Made by a program: the position numbers and the translations under genes | Shown here: piece after piece, positions 1 to 7,080 of the stretch | Layout of the letters: every line of letters begins with the position of its first letter | Position numbering within the stretch: the first letter of the stretch is position 1 | Notes under the pieces: generated by a model | Told to the model about the DNA's origin: nothing | Database searches by the model: none | Seen by the model: the letters and a program-made list of their open reading frames with translations, nothing else | Source: a virus | Length of the DNA stretch: 52,509 nucleotides | IMG/VR virus record: IMGVR_UViG_3300026473_000017 | Coordinates: 1 to 52,509 of that record | Direction: 5' to 3' (one strand)

Positions 1-435
1 GACTATGCAATTTTCAAAAGTAAGTCCACGCATAAATCCCAGTGGTTTAGGTAATATATCCCCATTTTTTAGTGCATATTCGTAAAATCCTTTGCCAAGG
101 CTGCGACTAAAGATTTCATCAAATGGTTCTAAATAGGGCGCGTATTTTTCCTCTAGTGTACCTGGAAGAAATCCTAATCCACGACCAGTTTCTACATTAG
201 GTCTGGTTAGGATAATACGCTTTATGCGACGGTGAAATAATTCACCGGCCGCATAACTAGCTGCAATATAAGTTTTTCCTGTGCCAGCACTGCCTATACC
301 AAATACTATATCATTTTCATGTATAGCGCGTAGGTATGTTTCTTGAATATAGTTTAGTGGTTTAACATCACGAAAACCAAATTCAAGTGGTATTACATTA
401 GAGTTACGCTGTTTTTTGCTAGAGCTTTTACTCAT
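1..435 (-). CDS. phoH: PhoH-like ATPase, partial (C-terminal end outside window)
   Basis: The reading frame from an ATG at 435 runs open for 145 codons to the window edge, so the C-terminal part is missing. I translated it by hand. A Walker A loop, GSAGTGKT, falls at residues 48-55. It is followed by a helix and the segment RIILTRPNVETGRGLGFLPG, the characteristic TRP..E.G..LGFLPG signature of PhoH. The short basic N-terminus (SKSSSKKQR) precedes the ATPase core. PhoH proteins are cytoplasmic P-loop ATPases, carried by many phages as auxiliary genes; their role in infection is not settled. Here the gene is the last in the window of a long late-type operon, about 20 bp after a small exported-protein gene. 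Family identity is secure; a link to phosphate starvation cannot be read from the sequence. Confidence 0.93.
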   Translation of the reverse strand, partial: MSKSSSKKQRNSNVIPLEFGFRDVKPLNYIQETYLRAIHENDIVFGIGSAGTGKTYIAASYAAGELFHRRIKRIILTRPNVETGRGLGFLPGTLEEKYAPYLEPFDEIFSRSLGKGFYEYALKNGDILPKPLGFMRGLTFENCIV

Positions 436-455
436 GGGCCGCCTATAGGTTAATT

Positions 456-773
456 TCACTTTTTATCGGGTACTTTGGTGCCTTCCAACTTCTCGTGTAC
501 CTTAACCTCTTTGCAGACTTGTTCAGGCTTGCCGTCTTTGCCCATAACAGGCTTGCCGTCTTTTACCTTATCAATACAAGCCTTTTCCTTTTTAGCTTCG
601 TCTTTTTTACTAGGAGCTTTTTCTTCTTTTTTGCTAGGCTCATCCTTTTTTGCATCTGCTTTAGCAGGAGCTTTTTCTTCTTTCTTTTGTGGCTCGTCTT
701 TTTTAGCCTCTGCTGCTAGTACTGGTTGTACTAGTAGACTAGTAGCAAAAAGTGCAATTAAAAATTTTTGCAT
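456..773 (-). CDS. Small secreted Lys/Glu/Ala-rich protein
   Basis: 105 aa. Residues 1-20 form a clear Sec signal peptide (MQKF, hydrophobic core, cleavage after VLA). The mature part starts with alternating KKDEP/KKEEKAPAK repeats, a highly charged low-complexity stretch of about 45 residues. It ends in a short lysine-rich segment with two cysteines (ACIDKV and EQVCKEV) that could form one disulphide in the periplasm. No catalytic motif is visible and I do not recognise a family. It lies between a two-TM protein and phoH and shares their orientation, so it is probably co-transcribed as part of the exported-protein cassette. Its function is unknown; a periplasmic or envelope-associated role is inferred from the signal peptide alone. 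Confidence 0.8.
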   Translation of the reverse strand: MQKFLIALFATSLLVQPVLAAEAKKDEPQKKEEKAPAKADAKKDEPSKKEEKAPSKKDEAKKEKACIDKVKDGKPVMGKDGKPEQVCKEVKVHEKLEGTKVPDKK

Positions 774-784
774 AAATTTTCCTT

Positions 785-1234
785 TTATAGTTCAGGGAAT
801 TGTGGTTGTGGTGGCATTAGTTTTCCACCAAAACCTACGGTAACACCTTGATTACCACTTTGTGGCATTTGACTAACTGTAATACCACCGCTACCAATTG
901 TTACTGTTGGTTGTGGTGGCGGAGTAGGTGGTTTATCCCAACCTTTATTAGCAGCAGCTAGTGCCTGTTTTTGCGCTTCTTTATCACCGCTTGCTAACAT
1001 AATACCCGACAGTGTGCCTGTTAAAAATGTAGCAATAGGAATAATTAGCTCAAAAAATTTATTATCTACTGGACTTATACCGTTCATAGGTTGTGTAACA
1101 AATATAAGACTGTAGAGTACAACAAAAACAATACCAAATAGTGTAAGAGCTAGTACCATGCCAATAAAAAACTTAAGCCTAGCCATTAGCTCATCTTCTG
1201 TATAACGTGGGCCTTCCCATAGGTCTTTAATCAT
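785..1234 (-). CDS. Two-TM inner-membrane protein with Pro/Gly-rich tail
   Basis: About 149 aa from the ATG at 1234. A TTG two codons upstream (1240) extends the frame, but the ATG has an AAGGA sequence about 7 bases upstream and overlaps the previous stop as ATGA, so I prefer it. Hydrophobic segments at roughly residues 21-46 and 60-82 are predicted membrane helices. The region after about residue 95 is rich in Pro, Gly and Gln (PPTPPPQPT) and looks disordered. The size and two-helix hairpin are compatible with a holin, but the long proline-rich tail and distance from the endolysin argue against a confident call. It belongs to the run of membrane and exported proteins at 0.5-5.6 kb. Confidence 0.8.
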   Translation of the reverse strand: MIKDLWEGPRYTEDELMARLKFFIGMVLALTLFGIVFVVLYSLIFVTQPMNGISPVDNKFFELIIPIATFLTGTLSGIMLASGDKEAQKQALAAANKGWDKPPTPPPQPTVTIGSGGITVSQMPQSGNQGVTVGFGGKLMPPQPQFPEL

Positions 1235-1449
1235 TTGCAATCCTTTGGTGCACTAACACTGGCAGGTTGTTTGTTACTAGTGTTATTAGCTTTTTCATAT
1301 GGTGTTAAATCTTCTGGGCAGGTACCGTTAGCGCTACAATAAGGACGTTTACATACCTTATGTTCCCAATTATCAGGATTTTGACAAGGATAACGGTACA
1401 TATCAGTACAACTAGCTAATAGTAGTGTTAATAGGGCTATCCTAACCAT
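1231..1449 (-). CDS. Cysteine-rich outer-membrane lipoprotein
   Basis: The frame is open from an ATG at 1464, but the ATG at 1449 gives a normal lipoprotein signal (MVRIALLTLLLASC) without the acidic MDVDT prefix, so 1449 is the likelier start. The lipobox LLAS-C puts the lipidated Cys at residue 14. Asp is not at +2 (Thr is), which favours outer-membrane sorting in Gram-negatives. The mature 59 residues hold five further Cys in a compact YRYPCQNP...CKRPYCSANGTCP arrangement and then a Ser/Asn tail. I recall similar short CTD-YRYPCQ lipoproteins in T4-like marine phages, without a known function. It overlaps the upstream membrane-protein gene by 13 bases and the downstream one by ATGA. Confidence 0.78.
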   Translation of the reverse strand: MVRIALLTLLLASCTDMYRYPCQNPDNWEHKVCKRPYCSANGTCPEDLTPYEKANNTSNKQPASVSAPKDCK

Positions 1450-1964
1450 GGTATCCACATCCATAGTGCTTGAGTAACTAATAAACTGCCAAGTGCACCT
1501 ACTACAGTGCTAACCCAAAACATTGGCATACTAGCTGCAAGTATACTAGCAGTTAATAATACAATACTAATTTGTAGTACGCTACCACTCCAGGTAAACC
1601 AAGGACTACGCTGCTTAGCTTGATCACGTTCTGCTTCTAGCGCTTTGGCTTTTTCCATGATTTCCTTTTTATCGTCACTCATGCGCTTAGCTTCTGCTAA
1701 AAACTTATCACGATTTTCTGGTTTTTGTGCTTCTGCTGCGCTAATCTCGTAGAGAACGCCACGAACATTCTTAGCCTGATACCAAGCCCACATATTATTA
1801 GCTTGTATAGTATTATTTTGTATTTTACTACTATTTGATCCGCCAATCATAGTATTGATTGCTAGTAGCGCGGCTAAAAATACAATAACAAATCCGGCTT
1901 TGTCCTTGATTTTAGCTTCTTTTTCACTACGAGTTAATGGTTTAGGTTCTGGTTTATCACTCAT
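1437..1964 (-). CDS. DUF4337-like membrane protein
   Basis: 175 aa with a good AAGGA ribosome site before the ATG. A charged N-terminus precedes TM1 (about residues 23-41). A periplasmic or cytoplasmic helix follows, carrying the NNMWAWYQAKNVR motif at about 56-68, and two TM helices lie near the C-terminus (about 128-148 and 150-170). The WAWYQAK sequence placed after a first TM, with a helical middle and C-terminal TM pair, is what I associate with the DUF4337 family, whose function is unknown. The central part (residues 75-118) is strongly charged and helical and probably a coiled coil. It lies between a coiled-coil TM protein and a lipoprotein in the exported cassette. Confidence 0.75.
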   Translation of the reverse strand: MSDKPEPKPLTRSEKEAKIKDKAGFVIVFLAALLAINTMIGGSNSSKIQNNTIQANNMWAWYQAKNVRGVLYEISAAEAQKPENRDKFLAEAKRMSDDKKEIMEKAKALEAERDQAKQRSPWFTWSGSVLQISIVLLTASILAASMPMFWVSTVVGALGSLLVTQALWMWIPWLG

Positions 1965-1972
1965 ACTAGTCC

Positions 1973-2626
1973 TTACTTGTTAGCTAGTGGATTATCTAGT
2001 GCTTTTTTAAGATCTTCACTAATTTTCTTGTCAAGTGCCTTTAATTTAGCATCAACTTCACGATTATTAGCTGCAATAGCTTTAGCATTATCAGCACTCA
2101 TCTTATTCATTTCTTTAGTAGCAGCATTAAGTGATTGATCGGCTGCTTTTTGTATAGATCTAACCTCAACCTTAATTTCCTGCACAGTTTTATCTAGTTC
2201 ACGCTGCTGCGTTTTGTTGCTGGACTCTACGCTTTCAACTACCTTTTCAAGTCTACGTATATCACCTTTAAGATCATTTTTAATATCGCGCGTATACTCA
2301 GCAGTTTTATCTGATCCTTCCTGCACAGCCCTAGCAGTTTTAGTAGAATTTTCCTCTATAACTGCCAGTCGTTTATCAAATTCGCTAAAATCTGGTGCTA
2401 CATACTCGGCAATCTTCTTTTTCATGCCTATATAGTCTTTGTAAACTTCAAAAGCACCATATAATGCACCTAGTACACTGCTTAATAGTGTAGCCACAAT
2501 CATTAATTTAGCAGGCGTAAAATCATAACCACCTACACTAATAACAGTATCTTTACTAGCATACTTTTTAGCCGCAGCTTCTAGTTCTTCTACTTTTTTG
2601 TCTAAGTTTACTTTTTCTTCACTCAC
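1973..2626 (-). CDS. Single-TM protein with long coiled coil
   Basis: About 217 aa. The frame is open to a GTG at 2638, but the GTG at 2626 (MSEEKVNLDKK) has a GGAGG sequence five bases upstream and follows the previous stop by two bases, so I take 2626. One membrane helix lies at about residues 41-61 (AKLMIVATLLSSVLGALYG). From about residue 75 to the end the protein is almost entirely charged helix with heptad spacing (EFDKRLAVIEEN..., DLKGDIRRLEKVVESVESS) and is a predicted coiled coil, ending in alternating Lys/Ala/Asp. It could form a trimer or dimer anchored in the inner membrane and project into cytoplasm or periplasm. No function is recognised. It is the fourth gene of the exported cassette. 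Confidence 0.78.
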   Translation of the reverse strand: MSEEKVNLDKKVEELEAAAKKYASKDTVISVGGYDFTPAKLMIVATLLSSVLGALYGAFEVYKDYIGMKKKIAEYVAPDFSEFDKRLAVIEENSTKTARAVQEGSDKTAEYTRDIKNDLKGDIRRLEKVVESVESSNKTQQRELDKTVQEIKVEVRSIQKAADQSLNAATKEMNKMSADNAKAIAANNREVDAKLKALDKKISEDLKKALDNPLANK

Positions 2627-2628
2627 GG

Positions 2629-4413
2629 CTACCTCCACTGTTGGTTTATCATCTGCTGGTGCAGCTCATCGCTGCGTAAGTTTTGCAGTGCACGTCTATT
2701 ATCTATGGTACGTTGATTACGATAAATTTCCTTGGGTTGATAAAAACTAACGTCTGCTAGTGTTATTAAATAAGAATTAAATCCTATAGGTATTTGTGCA
2801 ATATTAGATATCGATAAGTTACCTGCTATCTCACTATCTTGAACGTTTTGTCTAACAGTGCTAACTTTACTATCTTGCTTAGCTTCTTCAGTGATCGGTC
2901 TACTATCTAATACACTGTTTAATGGGTCTGCCTTATTAGTTAAAAAATTAGACTGCTGCGTTGGTATATCTTGAGTTTGTCCTAATAGTGGATTTAAGGA
3001 TATTAGTTGTAAAGATGATGTTGCGCTACTACCTAAAGACTGAACTAAACTACTAGAACTATTAATTATTGTAGATGTATTTACTACTTCTTGTATATTA
3101 GCTTGAGTAGTAATATTTGATGTAGCTATAGACTGTTGTTTTGTTTTGTTATCTTGTGATACTGTTACAACAGCACTTGTTGTTTGCTGACTAGGATTTT
3201 GTAGAACACTAAATTGTTGTGGTGAACCTTGTAGTTGAAAAGTACTAGAACTGTTACTGGTAGGAGCTTGAAATAAGCTCAAAGATTGTTGACTTTTACT
3301 ATCTTTACTAGTTGCTAAAATAACTGCTTGTTGTTGCGTACTAATGCCTGCTTCTGCGCTTAGTCTAGCAAACCTTGAAGCAACTTGTTCTGCTTGTTTT
3401 ACAACCTGCTGAGTTAATTTTTCAGTTTCTTGCACTGCTGCTGTAGACGCATCTAATGATATTCGCTGCTCACGTTGCTGATTATCATCTATTTTTATAA
3501 GAGTAGTTATTAATCTATCAATATTAACATCTATTGGTCTTAGCTCTTCGTTAAATTCTAATTCTACTACGCCAGGTTCTTTTTCAAATAAATCCTGTTT
3601 GTCAAGTGGTTTAGGTTTAGATTGTTCTTGATAAGTAACAGCTACAGTATATGTGGTATCTTCTGTTTTAACTACATCATTATTTGTAGTAGTAGTTAAG
3701 TTCTTTTGTAATGCTTCTTGAAATTTTGGACAGTCTGGGCTGTACAGTGGGTTATTAACACAAGGATCTGGTTTGTATTTAAGTTGAAAACTAACATTAG
3801 TAATTTCTGGGCCATAAGGTCCTGCCCAATAATTATTATCCATACCTACAAAACCAAATTGAACATTGCTAACTTCATTTGGGCGTCTAAGTTTAGTCCA
3901 GTCTTGGCTCCAGTTATATGTTGTCCAGTTATGTATAAAATTTAAGTTATAGTTATAGCTTTCTAGTATAGTACTTCCGCCTTTGTCGTACAAATTAACA
4001 TAAGCGCTTAATTGATCTAATCTACCATCATCCCAACCATTTCCATTTTTACTGCTCCAACTAAATAGAAAACCTGTTGTTACTAGATTAGTTCCACTAT
4101 ATGGCAGTGATTTTGCTACGTTAGCATATTGATAAAGATTACCTAACCCATAACTAAAGTTAATATTACCATCTGGGCGAATCATAGGATTAGGGCCGCA
4201 ATATCCAGGATCTCCAGGTGCCCAACATGTAAGTGCTGGTACAAATGTTCCGCCTTGCCAGGTACTTGAAGAGGCTGTAGCAGTTTGAGTATTATTAACT
4301 AAGTTTCCAGTAATGTCTAAGCTACTAGTTTGTGCAAAACCTGGTAGTATTGATAGGGTCATTAATACTAGCAATATAGCCCAAACTACAGCTTTATCTT
4401 TTAGCCTAGCCAT
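2629..4413 (-). CDS. Secreted Gln/Ser/Thr-rich protein with N-terminal globular domain
   Basis: 594 aa. Residues 1-28 are a Sec signal peptide (VVWAILLVLMTLSILPGFA). Residues about 30-215 are a Trp/Tyr/Asn-rich globular domain with four Cys (LTCWAPGDPGYCG and DPCVNNPLYSPDCPKF). The pattern (a sheet-rich region with NGNGWDDGRLDQLSAYVNLYD) resembles a jelly-roll, but I cannot name a family. Residues about 285-355 are helical and charged. From about 355 to 520 the chain is low complexity, rich in Gln, Ser, Thr and Asn (QGSPQQFSVLQNPSQQTT). The C-terminus returns to a folded-looking tail with Arg-rich end. It overlaps the next secreted Asn-rich gene by 8 bases, so the two are made together. A periplasmic or extracellular location is inferred. 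I recall comparable proteins beside Asn-rich partners in marine myoviruses, but this is memory only. Confidence 0.8.
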   Translation of the reverse strand: MARLKDKAVVWAILLVLMTLSILPGFAQTSSLDITGNLVNNTQTATASSSTWQGGTFVPALTCWAPGDPGYCGPNPMIRPDGNINFSYGLGNLYQYANVAKSLPYSGTNLVTTGFLFSWSSKNGNGWDDGRLDQLSAYVNLYDKGGSTILESYNYNLNFIHNWTTYNWSQDWTKLRRPNEVSNVQFGFVGMDNNYWAGPYGPEITNVSFQLKYKPDPCVNNPLYSPDCPKFQEALQKNLTTTTNNDVVKTEDTTYTVAVTYQEQSKPKPLDKQDLFEKEPGVVELEFNEELRPIDVNIDRLITTLIKIDDNQQREQRISLDASTAAVQETEKLTQQVVKQAEQVASRFARLSAEAGISTQQQAVILATSKDSKSQQSLSLFQAPTSNSSSTFQLQGSPQQFSVLQNPSQQTTSAVVTVSQDNKTKQQSIATSNITTQANIQEVVNTSTIINSSSSLVQSLGSSATSSLQLISLNPLLGQTQDIPTQQSNFLTNKADPLNSVLDSRPITEEAKQDSKVSTVRQNVQDSEIAGNLSISNIAQIPIGFNSYLITLADVSFYQPKEIYRNQRTIDNRRALQNLRSDELHQQMINQQWR

Positions 4414-5632
4414 TCTCTTTAACTAGCTTGGGCAACTTATCAGGATTCTTTGCCCAAGCTTCTTTAGCTTGTTCACCAATTAACCCCTCATAGGGACAAG
4501 GCGTACCTGCCATCATCATAGCATCAAACACCCGTCTATCCTGACACATGGTAGCTACCGCAGCTACTTTCATACCCATGTCAAATAATGTTTTTGATAG
4601 TTTTAGTCGCTCACAATTCATATCTCGCTGTGTACCGCCTAGGGCCATACCAAATATCTGAGTTTGAACTGCTCCGCTTTGACCAGTAGTACAAAGATCT
4701 GGACTACCACCACTCATCATTGCTGGTGCTATAGCTGTTGGTGGCGGTTGAATTACACGTTGAGTAACCGTAGTTTCATTAATGTTACGATTAGTCATTT
4801 CACCAGTTTGAATATTTTGATTAATACTGTTACTAATATTGTTATTAGTGTTAACATTATTAGATGCTGAAACACTCTGACTATAATTTCTATTAGTCAT
4901 ATCACCAGTTTGCACGTTGTTTACAGTGCTGTTACTAGTAGTAACATTGTTATTGTTATAGGTCATTGTACCAGTGTTTATGTTTTCAACTTTACTAGTA
5001 CTAGTACTAACATTGTTATTATTTAGCGTTTGCGTACCAGTATTAATATTTTCATTTCTGCTGGTGCTAGTTGTAGCATTATTATTGTTGTATGTCATAG
5101 TACCACTATTAACGTTATTGTTGTTGTAAGTCATAGTACCACTATTAATGTTTTCGTTTTTATTTGTACTACTAGTAATATTGTTGTTGTTGTAAGTCAT
5201 AGTACCAGTATTAACATTATTGTTGTTGTAGGTCATAGTACCACTATTATTGTTATTATTTGTATAAGTTACACTACCACTCATACGATTGTCGTTAATA
5301 TTAGTAGCTGTACCACTTTGTACATTATTGTTAGTGTTGATATTTGTACTAGTGCTTGTATTAGTATTTGCATTAACTGAGTTACTATTTACTGTACTAG
5401 TAGATGTTGCAGTACTATTACTAGTACTTATGTTATTAGTAGTAACAGTACTGGTACTATTGCTAGTACTGTTAGTATCTACTAAGCTTCTGCCACCGTC
5501 ATAGTTACCTTGATCAATTAATCCGGTTGTGCTAGTTGTAGTGCCAGCAGTAGTATTTTGTGTACTAGTATTAGTTTGGGCTAATACTGATGTTGTTAGT
5601 GCTATTAAAAGAAAGGCTAATACTCGTTTCAT
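4406..5632 (-). CDS. Secreted Asn/Thr/Ser-repeat protein with Cys-containing C-terminal domain
   Basis: 408 aa with an AGGAG site six bases before the ATG. Residues 1-18 are a signal peptide (cleavage after VLA). Residues about 19-290 consist almost wholly of Asn, Thr, Ser, Val and Gly in imperfect repeats of the form NVNSGTMTYNNNNV; GTMTYNNNN occurs at least six times. Variants TGTQTLNNNNV and TGDMTNRNY continue the period. Such Asn ladders suit a beta-solenoid or amyloid-like fold. After a Pro-rich linker (VIQPPPTAIAP) comes a compact C-terminal domain, about 305-408, with Cys in DLCTTG, MNCERLKL, TMCQDRR and TPCPYEG and a helical KLSKTLFDMGMKVAAV stretch. The C-terminal domain resembles a conserved domain I remember in T4-like cyanophages and pelagiphages. 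Function unknown; it is exported right after lysis genes. Confidence 0.82.
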   Translation of the reverse strand: MKRVLAFLLIALTTSVLAQTNTSTQNTTAGTTTSTTGLIDQGNYDGGRSLVDTNSTSNSTSTVTTNNISTSNSTATSTSTVNSNSVNANTNTSTSTNINTNNNVQSGTATNINDNRMSGSVTYTNNNNNSGTMTYNNNNVNTGTMTYNNNNITSSTNKNENINSGTMTYNNNNVNSGTMTYNNNNATTSTSRNENINTGTQTLNNNNVSTSTSKVENINTGTMTYNNNNVTTSNSTVNNVQTGDMTNRNYSQSVSASNNVNTNNNISNSINQNIQTGEMTNRNINETTVTQRVIQPPPTAIAPAMMSGGSPDLCTTGQSGAVQTQIFGMALGGTQRDMNCERLKLSKTLFDMGMKVAAVATMCQDRRVFDAMMMAGTPCPYEGLIGEQAKEAWAKNPDKLPKLVKENG

Positions 5633-5652
5633 ATTAGTCTCCTAGACTAAGT

Positions 5653-6267
5653 TTAATGAGCTAGTACGTGTAAACAATGCTCATAGTGTTTTTTTCTATC
5701 TTCTAAGCCAATTGTACCACCATTGATACGTTTTGTTAATGTTAAAATATCCTGCTTATCTGCCCACTGATTGAGATTGTTTGATTCCCAAAACCAGCAA
5801 GCACTTTGTGCAGCACCTTCAAAGGTTTCCATGTACTCTGACGCCTCTTCAGGGCTAATCTGTAGGCTAGCTGCAAACCAGCTGTAGTTATCTCGGCCAG
5901 TTACCTGTATTAATCCACGCCCACAGAATCGCCAGCCATCTCCCGACTCCTCAGGACCATTGCCCATGCGACTTGCATATACACGATTAGCAATCTTTTG
6001 TGGTTGCTTTTCGTATTGCTGCGCCAATGCATCTGTGGGAAAATACTTGGGAAATACTTTACGTAGGCTTTGCCAGCGGTAGTTTAGGTTTTCCTTAATA
6101 AACACAAAACCACCCGACTCATGTGCACACTGTGCTAAAAAGGCAGCTATACGATCTGGTGTGTTTATCTCATATTGTGGTAGTAATTGTTCTAGTGCAT
6201 GATGCCAGTAGCTAACATATTGATTTTTTGGTATAACCTGCTTAAGTTGATCTAGTGTTAATTCCAT
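5653..6267 (-). CDS. GH19 chitinase-like endolysin
   Basis: 204 aa, AAGGA ribosome site six bases before the ATG. The sequence reads as a complete glycoside hydrolase family 19 lysin: AQCAHESGGF with the probable catalytic Glu at residue 50, a second acidic residue nine positions on in KENLNY, and the substrate-cleft block GDGWRFCGRGLIQVTGRDNY at about 108-127. The C-terminal TKRINGGTIGLEDRKKHYE segment is also family-typical. GH19 phage lysins cleave the glycan strand of peptidoglycan. There is no signal peptide, so a holin must release it. It lies directly downstream of a lipoprotein and a coiled-coil membrane protein with 1-base overlap, forming a lysis cassette. High confidence. Confidence 0.95.
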   Translation of the reverse strand: MELTLDQLKQVIPKNQYVSYWHHALEQLLPQYEINTPDRIAAFLAQCAHESGGFVFIKENLNYRWQSLRKVFPKYFPTDALAQQYEKQPQKIANRVYASRMGNGPEESGDGWRFCGRGLIQVTGRDNYSWFAASLQISPEEASEYMETFEGAAQSACWFWESNNLNQWADKQDILTLTKRINGGTIGLEDRKKHYEHCLHVLAH

Positions 6268-6527
6268 TACTTGTCCTTTTTCCAGTGAGTGTTATACCAC
6301 TTAACCCAGCTATCGTTATTTAGTTTACAAAGGTGATATAGCTGGTAGTTTTGTTGTACTAGGTCTACAAGTTCTGCCATGCTTACAGCTTGTGCGTCTA
6401 TGGTTTTTAATACTTCGCATTGCGTAAGCATTGTTGGATCAGGTACATTTGGCCAGGGCGGATTTACCTTAAAAGTTTGTAAACACCCAGCTAGTGGTAA
6501 TGCTAGTATGAATACTATCCATTTCAT
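6267..6527 (-). CDS. Lipoprotein, probable outer-membrane spanin subunit (Rz1-like)
   Basis: 86 aa. Lipobox LAG-C with the lipidated Cys at residue 15 (MKWIVFILALPLAGC). The mature part has a Pro-rich start (VNPPWPNVPDP), two more Cys (TQCEVL and YHLCKL) and a helical centre (SMAELVDLVQQNYQLYH), ending in Trp/Lys-rich residues. The position between an inner-membrane coiled-coil protein and the endolysin, with 4-base and 1-base overlaps, is the usual place of an o-spanin. The proline content supports this, but Rz1 proteins are too divergent for sequence alone to prove it. It may equally be a conserved phage lipoprotein of other function. Confidence 0.65.
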   Translation of the reverse strand: MKWIVFILALPLAGCLQTFKVNPPWPNVPDPTMLTQCEVLKTIDAQAVSMAELVDLVQQNYQLYHLCKLNNDSWVKWYNTHWKKDK

Positions 6528-7078
6528 TGTTTTATACCTCTGGCTGTATTATTTAATCGTTCTACATATAACTCAGGTACAGTAGGACAATTTTTAGCAT
6601 TTGCTAATACATCTTCCAATTTTTTATTAGCAGCTTGTTTATCCTTTTCGCCTAGAGCAGCATATTTGTCCTGTTCAGCCTTACTAAGTGTTGCCAATAC
6701 ATTTTGCACTGTAGCGTCCTTGGACTTTAACACCTCAATAAAACGCTTGTTTTGCTGACGTTCACGTTCTGCTGAAAGCTTAAGTTCTTTCAGTTTAGCT
6801 TCTCGTTCCAATTTAAGTTCGTTATTAGCTAGCTCTTGCTGTTTGGCTGCAGCTTCTGCTTTAGCAGTTTCTTCAGCCAATTTAGCTTGCCAGTAGTTGT
6901 TATTCCAATTTGCACCCATGAAAAATACTGTAAGTGCAAATAGTGGAATACAACTGTAGTGTACAACTTTAGCTTGTGGTATTAGGTGTGCAAAAAATCT
7001 GGTTATAAAAAATAGTAGTACACAAGCGGTAGCCAACAGTGGAAAAAACCAATCAGGTATAAAATTTAATAAGAACAC
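6524..7078 (-). CDS. Inner-membrane coiled-coil protein, probable i-spanin (Rz-like)
   Basis: 184 aa starting at a GTG at 7078, which has AAGGAG five bases upstream. Two hydrophobic segments (about residues 7-30 and 38-56) are followed by a long coiled coil of Glu/Lys/Ala/Leu from about 62 to 160. The end, KNCPTVPELYVERLNNTA, resembles the Cys-Pro-containing C-termini of Rz-type spanins. The coiled coil would span the periplasm to meet the partner lipoprotein encoded immediately downstream. Classical Rz has one TM helix; the extra hydrophobic segment could mean a holin-spanin hybrid or a different topology. No separate, obvious holin gene is adjacent. Confidence 0.62.
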   Translation of the reverse strand: MFLLNFIPDWFFPLLATACVLLFFITRFFAHLIPQAKVVHYSCIPLFALTVFFMGANWNNNYWQAKLAEETAKAEAAAKQQELANNELKLEREAKLKELKLSAERERQQNKRFIEVLKSKDATVQNVLATLSKAEQDKYAALGEKDKQAANKKLEDVLANAKNCPTVPELYVERLNNTARGIKQ

Positions 7079-7080
7079 TA

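Noticed and set aside
785-1240. TTG start at 1240 for the two-TM protein
   Set aside because: The ATG six bases on has a proper AAGGA distance and forms an ATGA overlap with the previous stop.
3718-5504. Plus-strand ORFs opposite the secreted Asn/Gln-rich genes
   Set aside because: Shadow frames created by low-complexity AAT/ACT codons; hydrophobic look comes from antisense Asn/Thr (ATT, AGT).
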